The notes beneath the pieces are model-generated. The model saw only the letters and a list, made by a program, of their open reading frames with translations, ran no database searches and was not told where the DNA came from. Source: Carex sylvatica (taxonomy: Eukaryota > Streptophyta > Magnoliopsida > Poales > Cyperaceae). Taken from it: DNA of 64,000 nt. The number at the start of each line of letters is the position of its first letter. Positions within the stretch are counted from its first letter, which is position 1. This document shows, one piece after another, positions 34,091 to 44,649 of this stretch. The stretch covers positions 92,018 to 156,017 of the forward strand of contig CAXKVR010000096.1 of the NCBI GenBank assembly GCA_964058845.1. Direction: 5' to 3'. A program made the translations under genes and the position numbers.

Positions 34091-34400
34091 TTTCTGTTTT
34101 TTAATTTCTATTTTTTTTAATTCTGTTTTTTAATTTCTATTTTTTAAATTCTGTTTTTTAATTTCTGTTTTTTAATTTTTGTTTTTTTAATTCTTTTTTT
34201 AATTTCTGTTTTTTAATTTCTTTTTTTTTAATTCTATTTTTTAATTTCTGTTTTTTAATTTTTTTTTTTTTAATTCTGTTTTTTAATTTCTTTTTTTTTA
34301 ATTCTGTTTTTAAATTTCTGTTTTTTTAATTCTGTTTTTTTTATTTCTGTTTTTAAATTTCTGTTTTTTTAATTCTGTTTTTTATTTTTCAAATCTATGT
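34091..34400. repeat. T-rich short tandem repeat
   Basis: About 310 bp of (T)5-8AATTTCTG / AATTCTG units, period about 14-16, directly following the 105-bp array and ending about 90 bp before the hAT exon. Confidence 0.85.
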
Positions 34401-34488
34401 TAGAATTATTTTGAATATGTTAAATAAGTATGTTACATATATTTTTTTTAATATGTCAAGTAATTTACATTTATTTTTTGAACTGCAG

Positions 34489-34743
34489 ACATCTACAAAC
34501 GAGTTATTGGGCTATATATCGATACTCAACGAAAGTGAACATGGACTTGACGTCATGGCATGGTGGAGGAGGCATCAAAGTTCCTTACCAACGCTGGCGA
34601 TGATGTTCCGCGACGTATTTGCCGTGCCCGTATCAACCGTCCCTTCCGAAAATTGTTTCAGTTCGGCGAACAGGATTATCTCCGATAAACGAAGTAAGTT
34701 GGGTGCACATGTTTTTGAGAGACTTGTGTTCTTGAAAGATTAG
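34489..34743 (+). pseudogene. hAT transposase C-terminal dimerisation domain
   Basis: After an acceptor AACTGCAG the frame reads LDVMAWWRRHQSSLPTLA, VFAVPVSTVPSENCFSSANR and IISDKRSKL, ERLVFLKD. This is the Dimer_Tnp_hAT signature (LDVLxWW, P.S...SE..FS). A TAG replaces the usual Trp after LKD, and the reading IAAEVLLL continues after it. Earlier transposase parts, including the DDE region, are not present. Confidence 0.9.
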
Positions 34744-35075
34744 ATTGCTGCTGAAGTATTGTTGCTGAAGAGCGCAGGCAACATGTGCCTCAACAACCAT
34801 CATCATCTGAAGCCGACACTGAAGAAAGCAGTACCGAGACGCGGCATGAGGCTAATTCGGATTCAAATGGTGCCGAAGAGAGCGAACAATGGTATATAAA
34901 TCCAAACTACTAGATAGGTAGTGTCGGTATAAATTTCTAACCTCTTTTAATCTTTATGGTTATTTTTTTAATTATAAATTTCTAAACATTTCAATTAGTT
35001 TTTAAATTATTTATTTTAAAGAAGAATTACTAACAAAAAAAAAAGTTAGAACTCCGCTTATGTTATTTTACATAG

Positions 35076-35091
35076 CCGGGCTCAAGCCCGG
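35076..35091. other. GC-rich hairpin in the hAT element
   Basis: CCGGGCTCAAGCCCGG: a 7-bp perfect stem with a 2-base loop, standing out in AT-rich DNA. Similar short GC hairpins occur near hAT ends. Confidence 0.6.
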
Positions 35092-35525
35092 AATTAAGGA
35101 GGAGGGTAACTTTTATTTTTTAATCTATTATTTTAAAATAATTCATAATTATTTTTAAAGTAATTGATTTAAGAAATTTTTTATTTTTATTTTATTCTTT
35201 TAAAGTTTCTGATTTAATTATATTTTTGATTTATATATTATTTAACCTATTAAAAATAAATGAACGTTTAGAAAATATATTATAAATATAAATAAATTAT
35301 GAAACTATATAATTAGAATGAGAATTTGAAAATAAAATAAAATGACTCGTGTAAAGAAATAAATAAATACATTTGTATTTAGCCGAATAAATATACAAAT
35401 TTTCGCATGAATAATTTTTATATATAAGTTACAAATTTTATTTATTTATATACACTATTTGATATTAAACTATTATGATTTTAAAAGTCGAATTATAAAC
35501 ACGTAATGATATTCGTACAACACTG

Positions 35526-35612
35526 TAAAAAAAACAAAAAAAAACAAAAAAAAACAAAAAAACAAAAAAACAAAAAAATAAAATAAAAAATAGAGAAAAA
35601 AAAAAATGGACC
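35526..35612. repeat. A-rich low-complexity run
   Basis: Repeats of A6-9C for about 85 bp. Nothing coding. Confidence 0.8.
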
Positions 35613-35987
35613 GGACCGCCCTGTCTGTCAAGGGTACCATGGGCATGAGTATAAGATGGGCAGAACATGGGTTTTAAAAAAAATACCCGTAATACCCGGC
35701 CCGTGGTACCGTATACCCGTGATACCCGTACCCGATCCGTATCCGTGCCCAACTCCAGATATACTCGGACCGCCCGGTTCGTACCCATTAGCAATACACT
35801 ACTGGTAGCTAAGCTATTCATTTTTTTATTTATTTCTTACTACATTTTGTTTTCACTGTACTAAACTTATTGTTTTCTTTTTGTTTCCAGAGCACCTGTG
35901 CCACTACTGGAGAGGGACTTTATGAAGGTCTCGACTGGCTCTCCAGCAACATTGCTAGTAATGTAACTTTTAGAGGTTTTTTCTCAA

Positions 35988-36223
35988 GGTCATATTTGAT
36001 TGTGGAGTAACTTTAATCTGAAGTAAATTGCTTACTTCAAACTAAGGTGAAATAAGTTAATTATGTTTGGTAGAGTAAGCTAAAACACATTTCTAAATAG
36101 AATAAGTTACTTTGATTCAGCTCACCTCTTTCTCTATTTTACTCTTATTTTACTTCTCGTTTGATTCCTTAAATGTGGAGTAAGAAGTTTACTCCACCTC
36201 TTACTCCACAATCAAACATGGCC
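35988..36223. mobile_element. MITE, 236 bp
   Basis: The ends GGTCATATTTGATTGTGGAG and CTCCACAATCAAACATGGCC are inverted repeats of about 23 bp with two mismatches. CAA lies directly outside each end (35985-35987, 36224-36226), a 3-bp duplication as in PIF/Harbinger elements, although the site differs from the usual TWA. It lies just after the last ARF pseudo-exon. Confidence 0.75.
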
Positions 36224-36719
36224 CAAAAGTTTAATTCCTAGTCTTGTTGTGATGGCTGATGGCATTTTTTTTATAGAGGCAAGCGGATCGCCTAATTTGG
36301 AGTACATCACAATCTCTGCCTCGGAAGATTTTATGATTACAATTAGCAGAAACATATGTTTATCTTGATTACATGACAATCTCCGCCTCGGAAGATTTTA
36401 TGACAATCTCCCCCTCCTAAGTTTTGGTGACCGTTTTCACTTTTGGAACGTTTTTCAGGATTTACTTATCTGGTACCTCTTTTAATTCAATTGATACATT
36501 ATATATTATCAAAGCAGTAATTCAGTATGTTTCTTTTTCTCTGTGTTCGCGAAAAACATGGTAATTCAGTAATGCATAGTTCTTGGACTAAAAAATAAAA
36601 AATGGTATCCGTAAGTTCCCCAGCAAATGTTACCTGTATGCTCCGAGACAAAAAGCTCAAGTTGTCAATTAAAACAGTGACTCGGTCTAACATCATAACA
36701 AAATTACAAAAAAAAGTGG
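36224..36719. other. Spacer between the MITE and the GGR-like gene
   Basis: No gene. A direct repeat with ACAATCTC(T/C)GCCTCGGAAG and ATTTTATGA occurs near 36308 and 36375, with a partial third copy. Probably includes the 3' UTR of the minus-strand reductase gene. Confidence 0.5.
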
Positions 36720-38800
36720 CTAGATTAAATGTACATTTCTCTTCATATGAATACTTGGATAACTTCCCTCAAGTTTCCTGAGTTTCTCTACCTCCTTTCC
36801 TAGCAACCGGTTCCGCATCATGCTACCAACTGTACGCCATGCTAGCTTCATCTCCTCCCATGGAGGTCCTACTGTCATTTTCTTATTCAGATAACATTCA
36901 AAAGTTCTCTTTTGAACGTATGCATCGGCACACATCTCTGTTAGTGCTTCTTTTCCTGCATCGTCCATATAAAACACCTTGTGCAAAATATCCAAGAACC
37001 TGAAACAGAAATGATTTAGAATTGTCAATGAAAGTCAACAAACTACTATTATCTTCAGAGCATTGTTTAGTGTTTCTGGTAGTTTTCCTTGGACTAATTG
37101 TTCATGTGTATTATACATACTAGTAGACCAGGTCTGATATGAATGGTACCAACCAAATGTCTTGTCTATACTTTCGTCATTGCCACAACTTCTTTTGGCA
37201 CTTCAATTAATGTAACACCTGGGTCATGCAATTAGTCACTAAACCATTACCAGTGTCCCACCTGACAGCTATGGCTATCCTGAGTATTATGCAATCAGAC
37301 AGTGACAGTACCTGAACATGCCCAAAAATTCATCATCCCACTTCTTCAAATACTCTCTCTTTAACCCTGCCTCGGTCACCTTCCCCTCCTCTCTCCACAA
37401 CCTACCAATAGCCTCTCCGCACAATCTACCAGATTTCGCTGCAAAATAGATCCCCTCCCCAGAACATTTTGTTACATACCCTGCTGCATCCCCCACCAAT
37501 GCAACCCGACCAACTACCCGTCTTGGTCTTGGGTGCTCAGGTATCGGGTGCGCCTCGACCCGTATTACTGTACCACCAGCCAGCTTAGAACCAGCACGTG
37601 CATGGAGAGATGCTTGAAGAGACTTGATGGATGACTTGGATGAAACAGTGCCAGTTCCAACAGCTACATGGTCGCATTTTGGGAAGACCCAGGCATAGAA
37701 GTCAGGTGATACATCAGATCCGAGGTACATCTCAGCCAAATCAGTGTAGTGTGACATAGCTGAAGGAGGTAAGCGGATTCTTTCCTGGAAAGTAATGAAC
37801 TAGTGATTGATGTATTCTACTTTTACATTTTGTAAGTAATTGGTGTTAAAGAAAGATCTTATTTGAATCACAATTATAAGGATTTTCAAGATAATGAGGT
37901 TTCTACTAAATTCAAATTGTTGTCAAAGAAATCAATAACTATACAAGAATATTAACATTCTCCAAATATTTCCACCATAAATTGACAATATGAGCAATAG
38001 CTTAAACTCAAAATCATACAGATCTTTGTTATTTCCATATTTGAATTGCTAGAAGAATTATTAACATGAATAATGGAAATTTTATTAAATGTCGTCACTT
38101 ATAGAACAAAGAAAATTCATTTTCACCAGTAGTAATTTAATGACACAAAATATTCCTCAAAAAGTTAAGCATATTTCACCTGAAAGGCTATAGCGGTGGC
38201 ATACTCGCCAGCACCAATCTCCCGTGCAACCCTACTATTAGCACCATCAGCACCAACAATTACATCAGCTTCGATTGTCTGTATAGATCCTTCAGATGTA
38301 TACCGTATAACGTACGGCTCTTTGTCTGATCCTGGCACCTTAATCCCAGTTACTAAACCCGGCACAACCACCGCTCCCTTCTCCTTTGCACGCTCTCTCA
38401 AAAACGAGTCTAACACCTCTCTCCGAAGCATTGGTATGTAATGGCTGTCGGCCGACAGGTGACGTGAGAAGAGAGAGGGCAGGTTGGAGGGGGAGAGGAG
38501 CAAGAACTTGGACACGTGGCGGTCGATGAGGGAAGGAGGGAGGGAGAACTCTTCCATCATGCAAAGAGGGATGGCGCCACCGCATGGCTTTGATCCGGCC
38601 GGGTTTCGTTCGAAGAGAAATGTGGTGATGTTGGCATTGGCGAGGGATTCAGCTGCCGAGGCACCGGCTGGGCCGCCACCTATGACCGCGGCACGGAGCG
38701 GCCTTGAGGAGGCTGTAATGGTGAGGTGGCGGTGGCGGTGGCGGCTGTAACAGGTTTTCGTTTTGGATGGTGTGAGGAACGGGGAGGTGATGGAAGCCAT
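36720..38800 (-). CDS. CHLP: Geranylgeranyl diphosphate reductase-like protein, chloroplast
   Basis: Three exons on the minus strand, 38800-38180, 37784-37312 and 36999-36720, join to 457 residues. An N-terminal Ser/Thr/Arg-rich stretch (about 1-33) looks like a plastid transit peptide. Visible motifs: Rossmann GGGPAG (41-46), KPCGGAIPLC (71-80), GADGANSR (183-190), PDFYAWVFPKCDHVAVGTGT, RVEAHPIPEHPRPRR and VALVGDAAGYVTKCSGEGI (from 301), all of the FAD-dependent GGR family. GGR reduces geranylgeranyl groups to phytyl for chlorophyll and tocopherol. Sequence such as MMEEFSLPPSLIDR and the C-terminus RNRLLGKEVEKLRKLEG departs clearly from canonical CHLP, so this is probably the divergent GGR-like paralogue of plants. 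Size is normal and splice phases are consistent. The substrate of the paralogue is not known to me. Confidence 0.88.
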
Positions 38801-39754
38801 GCCTATGCGTTGTCTGGTGTGATCAATTGTTTAGATCTGTTTCATAGTTGCTTTGTTTGATTTCCATTTTCCAATTTTTGGGGTTTTTGGATTTTGGAGA
38901 TCAAAAGGGGTTAGTGAGCTACTTGTATATTATTTTATTTTCGATACTGTGTTCAGAGAGGTTGCTACTGGGAAACGGGCATGGCATTTCTTGGGTTTTG
39001 GTTTCTGGATTTGGCACTAAGCCATGGAGCGTGAAAGCCTGTTTAAATTAAAATATCAAGAGAGTAAATGCTTTACGATAAACAAAGCTAGTTACTGCTC
39101 AATTTGATTGTTTTGGCAGATATTTTGTTGTAGAGTGGAAATTTAATAATGGGCATGATGTTGAGATGCGCAGTGCGCTTGATCTTTTAATATTTTGTTG
39201 CTCCTAGAGAGCAGTATACATGTGGATCTACTGATCTATACTTCGACCAGTAATGTAAATTGCATACCTGCAGTGCAGTCGTTGGATGAATAGAGTACCG
39301 TCAAGTGATTAAATGGAAAAAATTAGAAAAATTCATGATGATTTAGTCACCGTCAACGACTAATTGGCCGATTAATCGGTTTAGATGTACGTTTTTTACG
39401 ACACTGCCCTCGACTAATCGTGTATTCGTGTTCGCCTTTCATACTCGGACAGGTTTAATTATTTAATTCTCAATAATACTGAAAGAAAAAAAGCTTGCTT
39501 GTTAGTACTGATTGTAAAGAGTTCGTGTCCCACCAGGCACCTGAGGTATGAACATTAATTCCAATTAGAGTGACAAAGGTTCGCGTTTTATTTATGTTTA
39601 ATTAGCGAATAATTTGTTTTTGTAGTGTTTTCGAACCGAACAGTGTATTATACGTTGACCGAACCTTTGACTGTATAAAACGGGAATAAAACGTGACTTT
39701 TACGAATTATTCGTGTTATTTTCAATAAAAATTTGTCAGATTTCACGTGAGAAC
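38801..39754. other. Upstream region of the GGR-like gene and intergenic DNA
   Basis: The first several hundred bases should hold the promoter of the minus-strand reductase. No clear TATA box chosen. No gene; short inverted wording such as CAAAGGTTCG...CGAACCTTTG at about 39575 and 39660 suggests an old mobile element, but its ends are not found. Confidence 0.4.
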
Positions 39755-40262
39755 AAATGTGAGGGGAGAGAAATATTAAATCAAACTAAACCATGTGGGC
39801 CATGTCCACGTGATTCTTCTCTCAAAAAGCTTGCCATTTCAATAAGAAAACAAAGAAAGTGAAGCATGTGTTGTCATAGACAATTTGAATAGATTTTGAA
39901 ATTTTTTGTGCTTATGAATTATATAAATGTGAGGGGAGAGAAATATCAAATCAAACTAAACCATGTGGGCCATGCCCACGTGATTCCTCTCTCAAAAAAC
40001 TTGCCACTTCAACAAAAAAACAAAATAAGTGAAGCATGTGTCGTCAGAGACAATTTGAATGGATTTTGAGATCTTTTGTGCTTAGAAATTATATAAATGT
40101 GAGCGGAGAGAAATATCAAATCAAACTAAATCATGTGGGTCATGGTGCTTCCTCTCTCAAAAAGTTTGCCACTTCAACAAAAAAACAAAAAAGTGAAGCA
40201 TGTGTCGTCAGAGACAATTTGAATGGATTTTGAGATCTTTTGTGCTTAGGAATTATATAAAT
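39755..40262. repeat. Three-copy tandem repeat of about 170 bp
   Basis: Units start with AAATGTGAG(G/C)GGAGAGAAAT at about 39757, 39925 and 40096. Each contains AAATCAAACTAAA(C/T)CATGTGGG, AAGTGAAGCATGTGT, GACAATTTGAAT and GTGCTTA. Unit 3 lacks about 10 bp around CCACGTGATTC. An unrelated sequence follows. Confidence 0.9.
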
Positions 40263-41808
40263 TTTGTGTGGCAACTTAAATTTGGCTGAGGTTTTTTTTT
40301 TTTGGTACCGAATCATTTTCAAATTATACATGAATTATATCCGAATCACAAATTTTTGATCCCGCCGAACCGAACTTGAATTTTTTGTTTGTCACTATGT
40401 TCCAATCAAGTTAAACTCAATATGATGCCTATTGTGACTGTAGGAGGATGCTTTAAGATTTGTGCCATGTTAAAAGAACGGTCCAGATCTAACACTTGCA
40501 CCTCATGTATCTGGGGTGATAGGGATTCGATTGTAAAATGTGCAGGGTTAGAACTTATGAAGTCCGCTTTGAGGAGTACAAATGAGCCAAACTCTTGAGC
40601 TAAAGTTTATCCTCAGTTTGGATTTTGGAAAAAAACATTAGTACGAGACTAAAGTTAAAAAAATATATATATATTTTCAGGTAAATACACTGAATATGCA
40701 ATTTATATATAAGAGGATAGTTTCATAGCCGGCTACATGTGGATTACTGGTTCTCGATTTTGAAACTCTGAATTCAACTTATCGAGATTTTTCAAGTTAA
40801 ATTACTCAGAACTCAGTAGTTTATACATCGACTTTGTTCCTTTTACTGCGAGGGCCCTTTGAGAAATTCAGTTATTTTCAGCATGGTCATTTAAAATAAG
40901 GAAACTCCTGTTTTCGTTGGAAAACGTTGCTACGGTCTCGTTCCTGATAGATTTTTTTTAAAATTTATACAGAATTCACTGCATTCTTTTTCACACATTT
41001 AAATCAATACCAACGCACTATATAAGACGTCCCGTAATTTGAAATTTGTCCGGAAGTGAAATCATTTCTTTTCTCAAAAGTCGGTTGGCCTCAACCCAAT
41101 CCTTGAATCCTATGATCCTATCCGTATCCAGAATTGGGGAAAAGTCGCTGGAAACCGCAATGCTTCCAAGCTGTTAATTTGAAAGCAATCACATCTTTCA
41201 GAGTTCAGAGTTCGAAATTTTGGTTCCTAGATGAATACTTAAGCATTAGTGCTACTATCAAAAGTGTTGGCAATCCCAACACCAGTCCACATAAGAACTT
41301 CAACACTACCGTTGGCAGTTCGCACTGATGAGATGCTACCTTCTGAAACTATTGCCAATCTAACATATTACATCAAATCTGTCAAGAAAGAAAAGGCCTA
41401 AGAGAAACTTCTCATCATACTGTAATTCTCGTCTGGAGGCTCAAACTCCTAGTTCAGATGTTCTGCACTATGCGAGAGTACAATATAAAATTAGATAAAT
41501 AAATTAAAGTTTGAAGGAAAAAAAAAGGGGTTCCTGACATTTTTCAGTAGATCAATCTTTTACAAAGCACATGTCATGTTTCATTGGTTTTTTCAAGCAC
41601 CTCTTGCATGCAGACAAGAGAAAAATGCATGTATTCATATACAAGATTGGTCTTTCAAGTAGGAGATGACAAAGTTGGTCTTACTTCACAGGTCCTCATC
41701 GAATGAAATATTTTTGATAAATAAAATGTAATTAACCTTAAATTCACAAGGGTAGAGATGAATTTTGCATAATAGCATCCAAATCCAGACCACTGCATCA
41801 GAAAATTA
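40263..41808. other. Intergenic DNA and possible 3' flank of SPF27
   Basis: No supportable gene or complete repeat. The direct repeat ACTGCATCA(G/C)AAAATTA (41791-41807 and 41867-41882) brackets the GA microsatellite. Confidence 0.4.
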
Positions 41809-41834
41809 GAGAGAGAGAGAGAGAGAGAGAGAGA
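41809..41834. repeat. (GA)n microsatellite
   Basis: Thirteen GA units followed by a degenerate GGGAGGGAGGGAGA run. Confidence 0.95.
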
Positions 41835-41929
41835 TAGTGGGAGGGAGGGAGAGAGTTAATAAATACTGCATCACAAAATTAACCAAATACAAAGAATATT
41901 TTTTTCCTTGTGTGTGTAACTCCGCCTGT

Positions 41930-42156
41930 GTAGTTTCTACACAGCCTGTCCCAAACCAAGAAAGGAGAAGGGTTCGTGATAGGCTTGGCGAGCCAGCGGT
42001 AGAAAAACAGCCTCTTTATAGAAATGAAACCCTCACGAATTTGGAAGTAGTAGTACTAGGATGGGTGACCTCCTGGGAAGTCCCTGTGTTGCTAATTCCG
42101 ATTGGGTTTCATTTCTAGCCTACCCCAACTTGTTTGGGATTAAAGGCTTTGAAGAA
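41930..42156 (+). mobile_element. SINE-like element with 5S rRNA-like segment and Au-type tail
   Basis: The segment at 42046-42092 (AGTAGTACTAGGATGGGTGA, CCTCCTGGGAAGTCC) matches the 3' half of plant 5S rRNA, including box C of the internal polymerase III promoter. Upstream GGCTTGGCGAG (41983-41993) resembles 5S box A, but they are separated by a non-5S body of about 50 bp. Downstream, CCTACCCCAACTTGTTTGGG (42119-42138) with ATTAAAGGCTTT is the 3' tail wording of Au-type plant SINEs. A GT and GA microsatellite follows the tail. The left edge is uncertain. Alternatives: a Cassandra-type LTR fragment, or a chance 5S fragment next to an Au tail. Confidence 0.65.
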
Positions 42157-42167
42157 GTGTGTGTGTG

Positions 42168-42204
<37 letters not shown>

Positions 42205-44149
42205 TGCAATTGCTTAGCTCCGAGTTTTATTCTATCTATATGATACTCAAGCTCAGAACAAGCGGCATGAATAGCTGCATTCTTCTCACAAAGCTCCTTC
42301 CACTCGACCGTCAATGCATTAAGACGAGCACCGGCGTTTTGCTATTTGTTGCATTTAACTAAAATTAGTCCCAATGAGCACAAAACATGCAGTTACTAGG
42401 ACATGACTGAGATTATAAATAAAGGCCGTACTTGATGAAACTTCCTCTCGCGGTTCACAACCTCAATCTCTTGATCATATTCTTGTGCCATCTTTTGCAT
42501 CCTGTCAATACCAGTACAGGTGCCAATAAAAATATCAAAAATGGATATCAATACATTCCAGTTATTAAACCCATTTATTCCTTTCAAGATTATCATGACT
42601 GGTACATGGTTGAGATTCAAGGCATGGAAAAAGGTTTCAGAATGCCAACTTTTCTGATGGCTCAAACCAACCTGTAAGCAAAAAAATTCAAAGAAGGAAG
42701 TAACAATTAACCTAGATAAGAAAGACTCCATTTGCTTGATCTCCTGTTTCCAGACTTCACCACTATACTTGAGCATCAGCTCCAAGTTCTCTATCCTGAA
42801 ATAATCAGCATTAGTTGTCTGTTTGGGATCAATCCACTAAAGCTTAGGCAGATTTTTAACACTGGAGCTTAATTACAATTTAAATATAAAATTTATATAA
42901 AAAAGAAAAAAAAAACATATCATTGTCAAGTAACTTCCTAAAATATGTCATATGTCAGCTATAATAGGAGGTTAAGAAAAAAAAAAAATGTACCTTATAA
43001 CTTGATGCTGAAGGAGGCTCTGTGCATTTTTCAAGGCCTGTCTCCAGGCAGCCACATCATTTCTCTTGGTAGGAGGAGGAGGCTCAGCTGAGTTGTACCG
43101 GGAGATGTCTAATGTCACTGGCGGCCTGCCGGCTCTGACCCTTTCATACTCTTTTGCAAGCATAGGATGATCCTGTAGTAGAAATCAATAGATATTTCAA
43201 AATGGTTAAGTAGAATTCAGCACTGCATTTAAGCTAGCAGTATCTTCACTAATAACGTACCTGAACGAAAGGCACTAAACCTGAACGAAAGTATGTTAAT
43301 TTACTTTTTCTTTTCCAGATTGGAAGACCTCAATTAAAGGCAATTTGTACTTAATCGGCATGGTTTTGGTACTCAGCAATATACATTGATATCAATACAA
43401 GGCCACAAGTAATGGTGCTCGGCAATGGAGTACCTGAAGTGTAATTTACTGGTATGTGCTATAGTAACACTGGAAGAAGAAAAATATGTGAACTTCCCCT
43501 ACCATATTGTTTACTGAAAATCTCTAACACATATAATACATGGGAGTAATTGGAAAGAAAAAAAAATGAGAGATTTATTTTCACCTCAAAATTGACTTCA
43601 GGCAATGGAGGCAGATCATGGAGGAAATCAGAAGGCTTCTTCTTGCTTTTCTTCATCTCCTGGAAAATGAAGAAAGAAGTAGCTAATTATCACACAGAAT
43701 ACTTAGCCAGCTAATACCATGTGTGTGGGGGAAATGTGTTGCACATAAAGAAGAAAAGAGGTGCTTCAATACATCTGCCCAAATACAAATACCAGGTGCT
43801 TTTATATCCTTCCATGGATCAATACAGGACTATAAAAAGAGCAAGGGGATTCACTACCCAAAAGAGAAAGAAAAAGTGAAAATAACAAAATGGGATAATT
43901 GATTCGTGAGGAAACTTATTTGATGGTTGAGCCCATAGACATAGAAAACTACTAAATAGTAATTAGCATGGGCTTTGACCGTACCTCCTCGACAAGGCGA
44001 TCAACCTCGGCCTTGACCCTAGGGTTACCATAGTCGTCGTCAATGTACGGAAGCGCATCCACCAACTCCGCGTCGGGCGCCTCCCTCCACATCTCATGAC
44101 CCGCCGCGCTCGGCGGCGCGTCCAGCATCAAGACCTCCCTGCCTGCCAT
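42120..44149 (-). CDS. MOS4: Pre-mRNA splicing factor SPF27 homologue (BCAS2/MOS4)
   Basis: Six exons on the minus strand: 44149-43985, 43659-43585, 43172-42994, 42795-42712, 42501-42432 and 42341-42120, giving 264 residues. Start [13 protein letters not shown], then [88 protein letters not shown] and a coiled-coil C-terminal half ([27 protein letters not shown]). It is a core member of the Prp19/NineTeen complex (with CDC5 and PRL1) in the spliceosome; in Arabidopsis MOS4 is needed for immunity. The last about 27 residues (238-264) are encoded by the CT microsatellite and the reverse strand of the SINE-like tail, stopping inside it. Family members of about 253 residues normally end differently. 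Removal by an alternative splice cannot be excluded. Confidence 0.88.
42157..42201. repeat. (GT)n(GA)n microsatellite
   Basis: (GT)6 then (GA)15. It lies at the tail of the SINE-like insert and, read on the minus strand, inside the last coding exon of SPF27. Confidence 0.95.
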
Positions 44150-44640
44150 ATTTCGCGACTTTTGACGGAGGCGTAGGTGTGGAGCTCGAGCAGTGAGCAG
44201 AATACAAGGAAGAGAGTGCTTGTGACGGCCTGATGGGTATACACGGGCCGAAAACAGATCGGATGGTAAAATTATACCCGTATCAGATTTTAAGCGAATA
44301 CGTCATACGTATCGGGGATTAAATGATACAAATACTAAACAGATCATATGAATATAAATACGGATCTAATTCCAATTTTCAACTATCGTGGAGAACAAAA
44401 AAAAAAATTTAAGTTAAACTTATGACGTTGGTACAAAATATATCTTTAATCAAAATCTAGTAATAAAAGAACACTCTCTAACATATATAATTCTAAAAAA
44501 AAAAGAAAAAAAGAAGAAGATAACTTGATCATATTTTATTAGCATATCGGTCATATTATAAAACATCACATGCATTATGAAACATCACAGCTATGTTATA
44601 GGACCTATATATACTGTATTTTTCATGAGCAACATATAGA
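44150..44640. other. Promoter side of SPF27
   Basis: No gene. A stretch with TATACCCGTATC and CATACGTATCGGGG (44270-44320) recalls hAT subterminal motifs, without identifiable ends. Confidence 0.4.
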
Positions 44641-44649
44641 TAAAAATGA

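Larger units (their letters stand above)
32950..35760 (+). mobile_element. Degraded hAT transposon inside the ARF intron
   Basis: Contains the hAT C-terminal dimerisation domain (34489-34743) and a possible BED-finger remnant at about 32985-33020 (FGTSRKIFSRHLK). A 7-bp stem hairpin at 35076-35091 and a cluster of TACCCG motifs at 35684-35755, ending GTGCCCAACTCC, resemble plant hAT subterminal repeats. The transposase middle is missing and replaced by T-rich minisatellites. The exact left terminus and the target duplication were not found. Confidence 0.65.

Noticed and set aside
34489..34743. Domesticated hAT transposase gene
   Set aside because: Only the C-terminal domain remains, with a TAG in place of a conserved Trp and no upstream transposase exons.
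38484..38750. Plus-strand frame of 88 codons
   Set aside because: Antisense of exon 1 of the GGR-like gene.
42046..42092. Functional 5S rRNA gene
   Set aside because: Only the 3' half matches; the 5' half and flanks are unrelated and no tandem array is present.
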